NCBI RefSeq assembly: GCF_047238345.1
Contig: NZ_JBDFMQ010000001.1
Coordinates: 868,001-932,000, forward strand
Direction of reading: 5' to 3'
DNA: 64,000 bases
Source of the DNA: Shouchella sp047238345
GTDB taxonomy: Bacteria; Bacillota; Bacilli; Bacillales; Bacillaceae_D
Below the pieces are notes generated by a model. It ran no database searches and was not told the DNA's origin. It saw only the letters and a list, made by a program, of their open reading frames with translations. A program made the position numbers and the translations under genes. This document shows, piece by piece, positions 47,956 to 56,227 of the stretch; within the stretch, counting starts at the first letter, position 1; every line of letters begins with the position of its first letter.

Positions 47956-48708
47956 ATGCCAAAGATTGGGTTGCAACTTTATTCAATAAAGGAACGTTGT
48001 GCAGAAGATTTTTTTGGTGCGCTGGAAAGGGTAGCGGAAGCAGGCTATGAAGGCGTAGAATTTGCTGGATATTATGAGAAAACAAGTACAGAAGTAGCAC
48101 GTAAATTAAAGGACGTTGGTTTAAGCGCCGCAGGGAGTCATATTGGAATAGACCAACTAGAGAATCAATTAGAAGAGGTTATTGAATACTCACATAAAAT
48201 TGAAAGCCCTTACATCGTATGTCCAGGACTACCCGATTCTTATCGAGATTCTGCAGATGCTTATAAGCGAACGGCTGAGTTGTTTACAAAAATAGGTGAA
48301 AAAACAGCAGAAGCGAACATCGCATTTGGTTATCATAATCATGATATTGAATTAAAGAAATTTGACGGTCATTATGGCTTAGACTTGTTGTTTCAGTATG
48401 CTGATCCAAAAGCTGTTTTTATGGAATTGGATACATTTTGGTTAGAAGCGACAGGACTTAAATCTGTTGATTGGCTTCATAAATATAAAGAGCGAGTAAA
48501 GCTACTTCATATGAAAGACATGAACAATCCGACAGAATTACGTAATGTTGAGGTGGGTTCAGGTGCAATGGATTTTAATGCGATTCATCAAGCGGCAAAA
48601 GTATACGCTGTGGAATGGTATACGGTCGAGCAAGAAGAGTTTGACCAAGATGAGTTCGCATCAATTAAAGAAAGTGCAGCGTATTTACAGCAATTACTTA
48701 AAAAATAG
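47956..48708 (+). CDS. Sugar phosphate isomerase/epimerase (xylose isomerase-like TIM barrel)
   Basis: 250 residues. GLQLYSIKERCAEDFFGALERVAEAGYEGVEF opens the barrel. Metal ligands are expected in FGYHNHDIEL, FMELDTFWLEATG, LLHMKDM and WYTVEQEEFD (Glu/His/Asp set). This is the AP-endonuclease-2-like family that holds IolE, IolI and 3-dehydroshikimate dehydratase-type enzymes. TGGAGGTGG ribosome binding site. The oxidoreductase gene follows 11 bases later, so they form one pathway acting on a keto-sugar or inositol-like compound. Confidence 0.85.
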   Translation: MPKIGLQLYSIKERCAEDFFGALERVAEAGYEGVEFAGYYEKTSTEVARKLKDVGLSAAGSHIGIDQLENQLEEVIEYSHKIESPYIVCPGLPDSYRDSADAYKRTAELFTKIGEKTAEANIAFGYHNHDIELKKFDGHYGLDLLFQYADPKAVFMELDTFWLEATGLKSVDWLHKYKERVKLLHMKDMNNPTELRNVEVGSGAMDFNAIHQAAKVYAVEWYTVEQEEFDQDEFASIKESAAYLQQLLKK

Positions 48709-48719
48709 AGGTGAGCAAA

Positions 48720-49835
48720 ATGAACGATCGGACCATTCGAATTGGAATCATTGGTTGTGGAGGAATTGCAAACGGCAAGCAAATGCCCAGTCTTGTTAAA
48801 CAAAAAGGGGTAGAGCTCGTTGCTTTCTGTGACATTGTTAAAGATAAAGCCGTTAAAGCTGCAGCAACATTCGGAGTGGAAGGGGCAGATGTGTACACCG
48901 ATTATCACGAATTACTAAAAGATACGTCGATTGAAGTTATTCATGTTTGTACACCAAATAAGTCCCATGCTCCGATTTCCATTGCTTCTTTAGAAGCTGG
49001 GAAGCATGTTTTGTGTGAAAAACCGATGGCAAAAACAGCAGCGGAAGCGCGTGAAATGGTAGAAACAGCCAAGCGAACTGGAAAAAAATTGACGATTGGT
49101 TACGACAATCGCTATCGGACAGATTCGCAATATCTAAAGCAACTTGCTGAAGAAGGCGAGTTTGGCGACATTTATTTCGCAAAAGCACACGCTGTACGTC
49201 GAAGAGCTGTTCCAACGTGGGGCGTTTTCTTAAATGAAGAAGAGCAAGGAGGCGGCCCTTTAATTGATATCGGAACCCATGCGCTAGATCTAACCTTATG
49301 GACGCTTGATAACTACAAAGTGAAGAGTGTGGTTGGGAACGTTTATTATAAACTGTCAGATACTGAAAACGCTGCGAATGCATTTGGACCGTGGGACCCT
49401 AAGGAATTCACAGTAGAAGACTCAGCATTTGCGTTTATTACAATGGAGAATGGCGCAACGGTGACGCTAGAGGCGAGCTGGGCGTTAAATACACTTGATG
49501 TTGATGAAGCGAAAACAACGCTTTGTGGTACGAAAGCTGGGGCAGATATGCGTGATGGTTTGAGAATTAACGGGGAAAAATTGAGCCGTTTGTATGTCAC
49601 GAAGCCAGATTTACAAGCCGGTGGCGTGGCGTATTATGATGGGGGAAGTGAGACCCAAGCGGATAAAGAAGCACGATTATGGATTGATGCCGTCCGTAAT
49701 GATACAGAGCCTGTCGTTAAAGCTGAGCAAGCCCTTGTCGTAAGCGAAATATTAGAAGCGATTTACGAATCAGCGAAATCCGGTAAAGCTGTTTATTTTA
49801 ATGAACAGAATCAAGCGTTAGTAAACGAACGTTAA
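48720..49835 (+). CDS. Gfo/Idh/MocA family oxidoreductase (copy 2)
   Basis: 371 residues. Intact NAD motif IGIIGCGGIANGKQMP, EKPMAKTAAEAREMV with the conserved EKP, and GGGPLIDIGTHALDLTLWTLD with the catalytic Asp/His. Length and motifs fit sugar or inositol dehydrogenases of the family. The ATG follows GAGGTGAG. Forms a two-gene operon with the isomerase and a terminator at 49856. Copy 1 on the other arm has a degenerate NAD loop. Confidence 0.88.
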   Translation: MNDRTIRIGIIGCGGIANGKQMPSLVKQKGVELVAFCDIVKDKAVKAAATFGVEGADVYTDYHELLKDTSIEVIHVCTPNKSHAPISIASLEAGKHVLCEKPMAKTAAEAREMVETAKRTGKKLTIGYDNRYRTDSQYLKQLAEEGEFGDIYFAKAHAVRRRAVPTWGVFLNEEEQGGGPLIDIGTHALDLTLWTLDNYKVKSVVGNVYYKLSDTENAANAFGPWDPKEFTVEDSAFAFITMENGATVTLEASWALNTLDVDEAKTTLCGTKAGADMRDGLRINGEKLSRLYVTKPDLQAGGVAYYDGGSETQADKEARLWIDAVRNDTEPVVKAEQALVVSEILEAIYESAKSGKAVYFNEQNQALVNER

Positions 49836-49855
49836 GTCATCATTTAAGTATAAAG

Positions 49856-49882
49856 AACCCACGTTAAGATGCGTGGGTTTTC
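49856..49882 (+). terminator. Terminator of isomerase/oxidoreductase operon
   Basis: 8-bp stem AACCCACG / CGTGGGTT with an 8-base loop, followed by T and CCC. Confidence 0.7.
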
Positions 49883-49924
49883 CCATTGCTTTGTTTCTAT
49901 CTAAAGGAATAAAAGAGGAATCGC

Positions 49925-49953
49925 TTTAAAAAAGACAGAATTATCTATATAAT
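49925..49953 (+). promoter_or_regulatory. Sigma-A promoter of acyl-CoA synthetase gene
   Basis: -35 TTTAAA (49925-49930), 17-base spacer, -10 TATAAT (49948-49953). Confidence 0.55.
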
Positions 49954-49976
49954 GGAATGCAGAGAGGAGTGATTGA

Positions 49977-51545
49977 ATGGTTCAAGGAACATACGTAATT
50001 CCAGAGCAGTACAACCTTGCTGTTGATGTAGAGCAACAAGTAGACCGTGCGCAAAAAGCGTTGCTATGGCAGGACAAAGAGGGGAATAAAGTTGAATGGA
50101 CATATGGGCAATTACTAAATGCGATGAACCAATATGCACATGTATTTCGCTCATTGGGCTTACAAAAAGGGGACAGGGTACTGCTTTTATTCCCGCGGGT
50201 GCCAGAAGCATATGCAACCTATTTAGCATGTATAAAAGCAGGATTGGTCATTATTCCTTGCTCGGGAATGTTACGTTCAAAAGATTTATCTTTTAGAATC
50301 CGCCATGCCGAAGCGTCAGCCGTTATTGCATATGCAGGCTTAACAGAAGAAGTGGATAAGATGGAGTCCCTGCCAACTTTGAAGGCCAAAATCATTGTCA
50401 ATGGTCAAGAAAAAGGATGGGAGGATTTACTTCATAAAGCGAAAAATGAAAGCGTTTCCTTCGAGTGTGAAACCGATAAAGATGAAGTTGCCTTTTTGCC
50501 TTACACGTCAGGTACAACAGGAAATCCAAAAGCGGTTGTACATACCCATGCTTGGGCATACGCGCATTTACAGACCGCCGCTACGGAATGGCTTGGAGTT
50601 GAAAAAGAAGATACGGTTTGGGCAACAGCCGCTCCTGGCTGGCAAAAATGGGTTTGGAGCCCGTTTTTATCTGTCATTGGTAAAGGTGCAACGGCGTTTA
50701 TTTATGATGGACCGTTCGATGCACAAACATACTTATCGCTTTTACAAGAACATCAGGTAACGGTTTTTTGCGCAACTCCGACTGAATATCGAATGCTCGC
50801 GAAGGAAAAAACATTGGATACTTATGAGCTTCGTTCAATTCGACAAGCCGTTTCTGCAGGCGAGCCGCTAAATCGGGCAGTAATCTCGACCTTTCAAGAA
50901 CAATTTGGTTTTACAGTAAGGGACGGGTATGGCCAAACGGAAAACACCTTACTCATTGGAACCATGATTGGAATGAAAGCACGACCAGGCTCTATGGGAA
51001 TGCCTACACCTGGAAATGGCGTGTGTATTATTAATGAGGATGGACAAGAAACAACTGTAGGTGAAATTGGAATGATCGCTGTACACAAAGACTCACCAGC
51101 GCTTTTTAAACGATACGATAAAGATGAAGAGCGAACAAAGGCATCGTATATCGGTGATTATTATGTAACGGGAGATCAAGCGAAACGTGATGAAGACGGT
51201 TATTTTTGGTTTGAAGGTAGAGGCGATGATATCATTATTTCATCTGGGTATACAATTGGCCCTTTTGAGGTTGAGGATGCATTGACTAAACACGCCGCTG
51301 TGAAAGAGTGTGCGGTTGTCGCAAGCCCAGATGAAGTGAGAGGAAGCATTGTTAAAGCATATGTTGTGCTTAATTTGGAGCCTGAATCAAAGGATGAATT
51401 AACGAAGGAACTTCAAGAATTTGTTAAACAAGAAACGGCTCCTTATAAATACCCAAGGAAAATTGAATACATTAAAGAACTACCGAAGACAATTTCTGGA
51501 AAAACAAGACGAATTGATCTCCGAAAACGAGAGCAGGAGCAATAA
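49977..51545 (+). CDS. AMP-dependent acyl-CoA synthetase (medium-chain type)
   Basis: 522 residues. ANL-superfamily motifs: the P-loop LPYTSGTTGNPKAVVHTHAW, DGYGQTENTLLIG, YVTGDQAKRDEDGYFWFEGRGDDII, the hinge, and the C-terminal catalytic Lys in PKTISGKTRRIDLR. It is closest in layout to acetyl-/medium-chain acyl-CoA synthetases such as Bacillus YtcI. It would activate a carboxylic acid to acyl-CoA via acyl-AMP. GAGGAG ribosome binding site. Single gene with its own promoter and terminator. Confidence 0.87.
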   Translation: MVQGTYVIPEQYNLAVDVEQQVDRAQKALLWQDKEGNKVEWTYGQLLNAMNQYAHVFRSLGLQKGDRVLLLFPRVPEAYATYLACIKAGLVIIPCSGMLRSKDLSFRIRHAEASAVIAYAGLTEEVDKMESLPTLKAKIIVNGQEKGWEDLLHKAKNESVSFECETDKDEVAFLPYTSGTTGNPKAVVHTHAWAYAHLQTAATEWLGVEKEDTVWATAAPGWQKWVWSPFLSVIGKGATAFIYDGPFDAQTYLSLLQEHQVTVFCATPTEYRMLAKEKTLDTYELRSIRQAVSAGEPLNRAVISTFQEQFGFTVRDGYGQTENTLLIGTMIGMKARPGSMGMPTPGNGVCIINEDGQETTVGEIGMIAVHKDSPALFKRYDKDEERTKASYIGDYYVTGDQAKRDEDGYFWFEGRGDDIIISSGYTIGPFEVEDALTKHAAVKECAVVASPDEVRGSIVKAYVVLNLEPESKDELTKELQEFVKQETAPYKYPRKIEYIKELPKTISGKTRRIDLRKREQEQ

Positions 51546-51570
51546 CCAAATGAAATGAAGCAACGAAAAG

Positions 51571-51609
51571 AATCTTCATGAGTGTGTTATCATTCATGAA
51601 GGTTTTTTT
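51571..51609 (+). terminator. Terminator after acyl-CoA synthetase gene
   Basis: Stem CTTCATGA / TCATGAAG plus outer pairs, 12-base loop, seven T. The sequence from 51564 (ACGAAAAGAATCTTCATGA) repeats that at 30344-30362. Confidence 0.8.
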
Positions 51610-51764
51610 ATTTAGCTAACCTTACAATGACTGATTAAGATCATTTTCTAAAATGATAACAGTTATTTTTCATCGTATCGTTCTTTTGCAATCATCCCTT
51701 TCGTATTGCCTTGTGGTGTGGATATGGTACGCTTATCACGAGGGAAGAGGAAGAGGAGTGAAAG

Positions 51765-52721
51765 ATGTTAATGAAAAGGCCAATTTTTTTTAAGCCCGTT
51801 TTACAAGAAAGAATTTGGGGAGGACAAAAGCTAGCACAATTTGGTTATGAGTTACCGAGTAACCAAACAGGTGAGTGTTGGGGAATATCTGCACACCAAA
51901 ATGGATTAAGTGTTGTACGTGAAGGTGAGTTTGAAGGAAATTCACTACGTGAACTCTGGGACAGTCGACCAGAGCTTTTTGGTGGCGAAACCTCAGGGGA
52001 ATTCCCTTTACTTGTGAAAATTTTGGATGCTGCAGCGGATCTTTCTGTTCAGGTTCACCCAAATGATGAGCAAGCCGCTGCGCTAGAAAAAAATGAAGCT
52101 TATGGGAAAACAGAATGTTGGTACGTCATTGATGCAGAAGAGGGGGCAGAGTTGATCCTCGGCCATACTGCCCAGACAGTAGAAGCATTTTCACAAAAAG
52201 TGGAGCAAAATGAATGGGCGACATTACTAAATCGTGTGCCAATCAAAGCGGGTGATTTTTTCCATGTGCCAAGCGGTACTATTCATGCAATTGGAGCAGG
52301 AACGATTATTTTAGAAACCCAGCAAAGTTCGGATACAACCTATCGTGTCTATGATTTTGATCGAACAGATGATAGCGGACAGAAACGTGAACTTCATCTT
52401 GAAAAAGCCATGCAGGTCACACAAATTCCTGATATTCGCTATAAAACGAAAACGAAAACAATAACAGAAAATGACGGATGTAAAGTGACCGAGCTTGTGA
52501 CAACCAACGAATTTACCGTTTATCATGGAAAAGTGAGATCGTATTGGAACGCTGCTTTTGATGCAAACTATCTATTACTTTCTATTGTTCAAGGAACAGG
52601 TGAACTGACGGTAGCGAATGCATCCTATCGTGTAATGAAAGGCGACCATCTTCTGTTGCCAGTGGATGCAACAACATTTGAAGTAAAGGGAGAGCTAGAA
52701 CTAATCGTCAGTCATACATAA
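51765..52721 (+). CDS. manA: Mannose-6-phosphate isomerase, class I
   Basis: 318 residues. The N-terminal FFKPVLQERIWGGQKL, zinc ligands in QVHPNDEQAA, KTECWYVIDA and DFFHVPSGTIHAIGAGTIILE, and the downstream ETQQSSDTTYRVYDFDR are the class I cupin PMI pattern of Bacillus. Interconverts mannose-6-P and fructose-6-P in the cytoplasm. GAGGAG is 6 bases before the ATG. A small membrane protein gene follows 21 bases later. No mannose PTS is nearby, so the role may be supply of GDP-mannose or mannose use. Confidence 0.92.
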   Translation: MLMKRPIFFKPVLQERIWGGQKLAQFGYELPSNQTGECWGISAHQNGLSVVREGEFEGNSLRELWDSRPELFGGETSGEFPLLVKILDAAADLSVQVHPNDEQAAALEKNEAYGKTECWYVIDAEEGAELILGHTAQTVEAFSQKVEQNEWATLLNRVPIKAGDFFHVPSGTIHAIGAGTIILETQQSSDTTYRVYDFDRTDDSGQKRELHLEKAMQVTQIPDIRYKTKTKTITENDGCKVTELVTTNEFTVYHGKVRSYWNAAFDANYLLLSIVQGTGELTVANASYRVMKGDHLLLPVDATTFEVKGELELIVSHT

Positions 52722-52742
52722 GAGTTGGAGGGAGCAGCAGAA

Positions 52743-52904
52743 ATGAATGGTTCGCTTATTGGTTCTATGTTGGTGGGTGTTTTGCTAGGATTTATTGCCG
52801 CAGGATCTCTTGGCGCAATCATTGGATTGTGCGCAGGTATTCTGTTTCAAATTGCAAATGAATTAGAATCAATTCGTAAGCAGATAAAAAAAAGAAGCGA
52901 GTGA
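52743..52904 (+). CDS. Small glycine-rich membrane protein (53 aa)
   Basis: 53 residues, ribosome binding site GGAGGGAG. One long hydrophobic Gly-rich segment (VGVLLGFIAAGSLGAIIGL, GxxxG-like spacing) could span the membrane once or as a hairpin. A charged amphipathic tail ELESIRKQIKKRSE follows. It starts 21 bases after manA and ends in the shared terminator. Family not recognised. Confidence 0.65.
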   Translation: MNGSLIGSMLVGVLLGFIAAGSLGAIIGLCAGILFQIANELESIRKQIKKRSE

Positions 52905-52931
52905 GGATCACCCTCACTTCGCTTCTTCTTT
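52891..52931. terminator. Bidirectional terminator between small membrane protein and BCCT genes
   Basis: Stem AAGAAGCGAGTGAGG / CCTCACTTCGCTTCTT with one bulge. It covers the 3' ends of both converging genes. Confidence 0.82.
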
Positions 52932-54431
52932 TTCTTGTAAACGTAATAATCGTTTTGCTGTAACAGGTGCTAACCAAAGTGTTGGTAGCATAACCAGAGA
53001 CACTGGTACGGCTGTTATAACGATAAACGATTGAAGGGAATCAATACTACCTTCACCGATATATAAGAGAACGGCTGCAACTGCACCAAAAATGAGTGCC
53101 CAGAAAATTCGAATGTAGCGGTCAGGCGTTTCTTTTCCGGTAATAATCATGGAAATGGAATAAGAAATGGAATCCGCTGTAGTTGCGACGAATACGCACG
53201 TAACAAATATAAATAAGAACGCAAATACGGCTCCTAATGGTAGCTGGTTAACAATCGCAAAGATGGAAGCAGGTAAGCCACCTTCATTCAATGGATTACT
53301 TACTGAGCCAGGATCGTTCATTTCGTAGAAGATTCCAGTTCCGCCTACAACAGTAAACCAGAAGTTCGTTACGACAGGTGCGAGAAACGCAACCGTTAAG
53401 AATAGCTCACGAATGGTTCTTCCATCTGAAATTCTTGAAATAAAGATCGACATAATCGGTCCGTACCCAATAAACCAACCCCAGAAAAAGATTGTCCAGC
53501 CAGAAAGCCAGCCTTCATCACCACGATAAAAACTCATCGGTAAGAAGTTTTGTAAATATGAGCCATAGCTTGTTACAAATGAATCAATAATAAAGCGTGC
53601 TGGTCCAAGAATGATGATCGCAGCGGCAAGAATAACAGTCACAATGACGTTAAAACGACTTAACCACTGAATTCCTTTATTAATCCCTGTAGCTGCCGAT
53701 ACAGCAGCAATTCCGACTAAGAAAAAGATCATAGCGAGTTGAATTGCGAATGTATCTGGTAAACCGAACAACATATTTAATCCGTAGCCTGCTTGGAGTC
53801 CTAAGAAACCAATTGGTCCGATTGTCCCTGCACAAGCTGCTAAGATGGAAAAAACGTCAATAAATGTACCAAGGGCGCTTTTGTGCATGATTTTCTCACC
53901 GAAAATTGGATAAAGTAAAGCTCTTGGTTTAAGGGGTTGTCCTTTTTTCTTCGCATACATGAGTACGACAACACCGAGAGTTCCTAAAATACTCCATGCA
54001 AGAAAGCCCCAGTGCAAGAAACCTGTAGATAGTCCAGCTTGAATATCTGTAGCTGCACCGCCAGTTTCTGAAAACATAGGAGGAGTATCGAGATAGTGAT
54101 ACATTGGTTCAGCTGCTGCCCAAAACACGCCACCACCTGCTAAAAGGGTGATCATAATCATGGCAAACCATTTAAAGAAAGAGAATTTAGGTTTAAGAGA
54201 ATCACCTAAACGTACCTTACCGAGCTCGGTAAGGCTCATAAATATTGCAATGATAAAAGTTAGTATCATAAGTACTTGCCAAAACGCCCCGAAATTTAAA
54301 GACGACCAAGCAAATCCTGTGTTAACAAGGTTGCCGACAAACTCTGCATTTACAAGTGAAGCAATAACGAATAAAAGTAAGAAGCCACCAGAAATTGCAA
54401 ATACAGGCCAGTCTAGTTTAAGATTTTTCAA
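52914..54431 (-). CDS. BCCT-family betaine/choline/carnitine transporter (OpuD-like)
   Basis: 505 residues, 12 membrane segments. GGGVFWAAAEPMYHYLDTPP and the Trp-rich signature GWTIFFWGWFIGYGPIMSIFISRISDGRT hold the aromatic betaine-binding box. FVATTADSISYSISMI matches the later helix. BCCT proteins use Na+ or H+ to import glycine betaine for osmoprotection. TTG start 5 bases after AGGAGG. With the ABC system at 11 kb this is the second compatible-solute importer in the window. Confidence 0.92.
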   Translation of the reverse strand: MKNLKLDWPVFAISGGFLLLFVIASLVNAEFVGNLVNTGFAWSSLNFGAFWQVLMILTFIIAIFMSLTELGKVRLGDSLKPKFSFFKWFAMIMITLLAGGGVFWAAAEPMYHYLDTPPMFSETGGAATDIQAGLSTGFLHWGFLAWSILGTLGVVVLMYAKKKGQPLKPRALLYPIFGEKIMHKSALGTFIDVFSILAACAGTIGPIGFLGLQAGYGLNMLFGLPDTFAIQLAMIFFLVGIAAVSAATGINKGIQWLSRFNVIVTVILAAAIIILGPARFIIDSFVTSYGSYLQNFLPMSFYRGDEGWLSGWTIFFWGWFIGYGPIMSIFISRISDGRTIRELFLTVAFLAPVVTNFWFTVVGGTGIFYEMNDPGSVSNPLNEGGLPASIFAIVNQLPLGAVFAFLFIFVTCVFVATTADSISYSISMIITGKETPDRYIRIFWALIFGAVAAVLLYIGEGSIDSLQSFIVITAVPVSLVMLPTLWLAPVTAKRLLRLQEKEEAK

Positions 54432-54560
54432 TTGTTCCTCCTGATTTCAGTCATAAGTTTCGAATGATAACACACATCTATATATGTGACAAGTCGACCT
54501 CTATATATCCCCGTTATTTTATGTATAAAACATCTTTTTATCCAAAGAAGTTAATTCTGA

Positions 54561-54589
54561 TTGACGATTCACACAACATCGCTTACACT
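54561..54589 (+). promoter_or_regulatory. Candidate promoter of the SsuABC/TauABC-type operon
   Basis: -35 TTGACG (54561-54566), 17-base spacer, -10 TACACT (54584-54589). Confidence 0.5.
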
Positions 54590-54648
54590 AAAAAAAACTA
54601 TAATTCTTATTATAATAGTAGGATTTATTGGGATTCGAGGTGGAAGAC

Positions 54649-55491
54649 ATGCAAATACAATTAAATAAGGTAGAGAAATCATTTAAAAAAGATAAAAAGC
54701 AGTCTTTGCACGTATTAAATGACATTAATCTCACCATTAATGAAGGAGATTTTATTTCGTTATTGGGTCCTTCAGGATGTGGGAAATCAACCATCTTAAA
54801 TTTAATCGCTGGGCTCGATTCACCTTCAGAAGGGGAAGTCATTGCTGGTGGGAAGCAAGTGAAGAAACCAGGAAATGATCGGGTTGTCGTCTTCCAAGAA
54901 GCTGGTCTTTTTCCATGGATGAACGTACTTGATAATGTGACGTACGGTCTAAAATTAAAAGGGATGTCGAAAGATGAAAGCGAGAAAAAAGCGCTTGAAG
55001 GATTAAAAACCGTTCATCTTGGAAATTTCACAAAATCATTTCCTCATGAACTGTCTGGCGGCATGAAACAACGGGTGGCAATTGCCCGTGCGCTCGTAAT
55101 GGATCCCGATATCTTGTTAATGGATGAACCTTTTGCTGCATTAGATGAACAAACGAGAATGGTGTTGCATAAAGAATTGCTTGAAATTTGGGCAAATACA
55201 GGGAAGACGATTTTATTTATTACTCATAATATTCGGGAAGCGGTTATGCTGTCCAATCGTATTGTCTTAATGGGGACGCGCCCAGGAAAAATTAAACGCG
55301 AATTCCCGGTGCAAGCAGCGTTACCAAGAGACCCTGCAGATAGTAATGTCGTTGATTTAGAGCGCCGTATTTTAGCCGAGCTTGAAGAAGAAATGGAGAA
55401 AGTGTTGAAGGAGGAGTTTGGAGATGACTACAGCTATAAGACGGATCGTATTCATCGCGATAATCGTGGCTATATGGGAGATAACATCTAG
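54649..55491 (+). CDS. ABC transporter ATPase, nitrate/sulfonate/taurine (SsuB/TauB) type
   Basis: 280 residues. Walker A LGPSGCGKST, Q-loop VVFQEAGLFPWMNVLDNV (typical of SsuB/TauB/NrtD), signature LSGGMKQRVAIARAL, Walker B ILLMDEPFAALDEQTR, and H-loop FITHNIREAV. The last 23 residues (GDDYSYKTDRIHRDNRGYMG) are not typical and are encoded inside the next gene; the natural end would be near KEEFGDD. ATG 8 bases after GAGGTG. Confidence 0.9.
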   Translation: MQIQLNKVEKSFKKDKKQSLHVLNDINLTINEGDFISLLGPSGCGKSTILNLIAGLDSPSEGEVIAGGKQVKKPGNDRVVVFQEAGLFPWMNVLDNVTYGLKLKGMSKDESEKKALEGLKTVHLGNFTKSFPHELSGGMKQRVAIARALVMDPDILLMDEPFAALDEQTRMVLHKELLEIWANTGKTILFITHNIREAVMLSNRIVLMGTRPGKIKREFPVQAALPRDPADSNVVDLERRILAELEEEMEKVLKEEFGDDYSYKTDRIHRDNRGYMGDNI

Positions 55492-56212
55492 AGTCGGAAA
55501 TTTTCCTCCAGGCTCTTTTCCACCACTTTTATTTCCACTCGAGTCCGGTGGAACAACGGTAATTAGCACATTTGTTAATGGGCTAATATCTGGTCAAATT
55601 CTTACAGCAACAGGAATTACGTTAGGACGATTATTAATAGGCTTCGTAATTGCTATTATTCTTGGTTTGACATTAGGGTATCTAATCGCTCGCTACAAAC
55701 TTGTTGATGATACACTCGGGTTTTTAGTCACAGCTCTTCAGTCCATTCCAAGTATCGTTTGGCTACCACTAGCGATCATTTGGTTTGGATACGGAAATGC
55801 TTCATTGCTGTTTATTGTGACGATTGGCGCGACATGGACGGTAACGGTTAGTTCGAGTACAGGTTTTAAAAATGTGCCAAGTCTCTATATGAATGTTGCG
55901 AAAACACTCGGGTCAGGTGGGAGCCATTTATTAAGAACGGTCATTTTACCTGCTTCTGTTCCTCACTTAATTTCTGGCGTTCGAACCGCATGGGCGTTTG
56001 CATGGCGTGCCATTATGGCTGGTGAGCTGTTTGTTGCAGCTGGTGGACTCGGTTACTTATTAACAGTCGGGCGCTCCCTCGGACAGATGGATTTAGTCTT
56101 ATCTGTAATGATCGTCATCGGGATTATCGGAACAATTGTCGACAATCTTGTGTTTTTACGTATGGAGCGTTCGGTTCAGAAAAAATGGGGACTTAAACCT
56201 GGTTTAAATTAA
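55424..56212 (+). CDS. ABC transporter permease, nitrate/sulfonate/taurine type
   Basis: 262 residues with about six membrane segments. The EAA loop is NVAKTLGSGGSHLLRTVILPAS, and ALQSIPSIVWLPLAIIWFGYG is the SsuC/TauC signature. The ATG follows AAGGAGGAG by 7 bases and lies 68 bases inside the ATPase gene in another frame. Together with the ATPase and lipoprotein it forms an importer for a sulfonate, nitrate-like anion or thiamine precursor. Confidence 0.9.
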   Translation: MTTAIRRIVFIAIIVAIWEITSRVGNFPPGSFPPLLFPLESGGTTVISTFVNGLISGQILTATGITLGRLLIGFVIAIILGLTLGYLIARYKLVDDTLGFLVTALQSIPSIVWLPLAIIWFGYGNASLLFIVTIGATWTVTVSSSTGFKNVPSLYMNVAKTLGSGGSHLLRTVILPASVPHLISGVRTAWAFAWRAIMAGELFVAAGGLGYLLTVGRSLGQMDLVLSVMIVIGIIGTIVDNLVFLRMERSVQKKWGLKPGLN

Positions 56213-56227
56213 AGGAGAGAAGATCGA

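Noticed and set aside
54476..54512. Repeated CTATATAT motifs upstream of the BCCT gene as an operator
   Set aside because: Low-complexity AT sequence; spacing and symmetry are not convincing.
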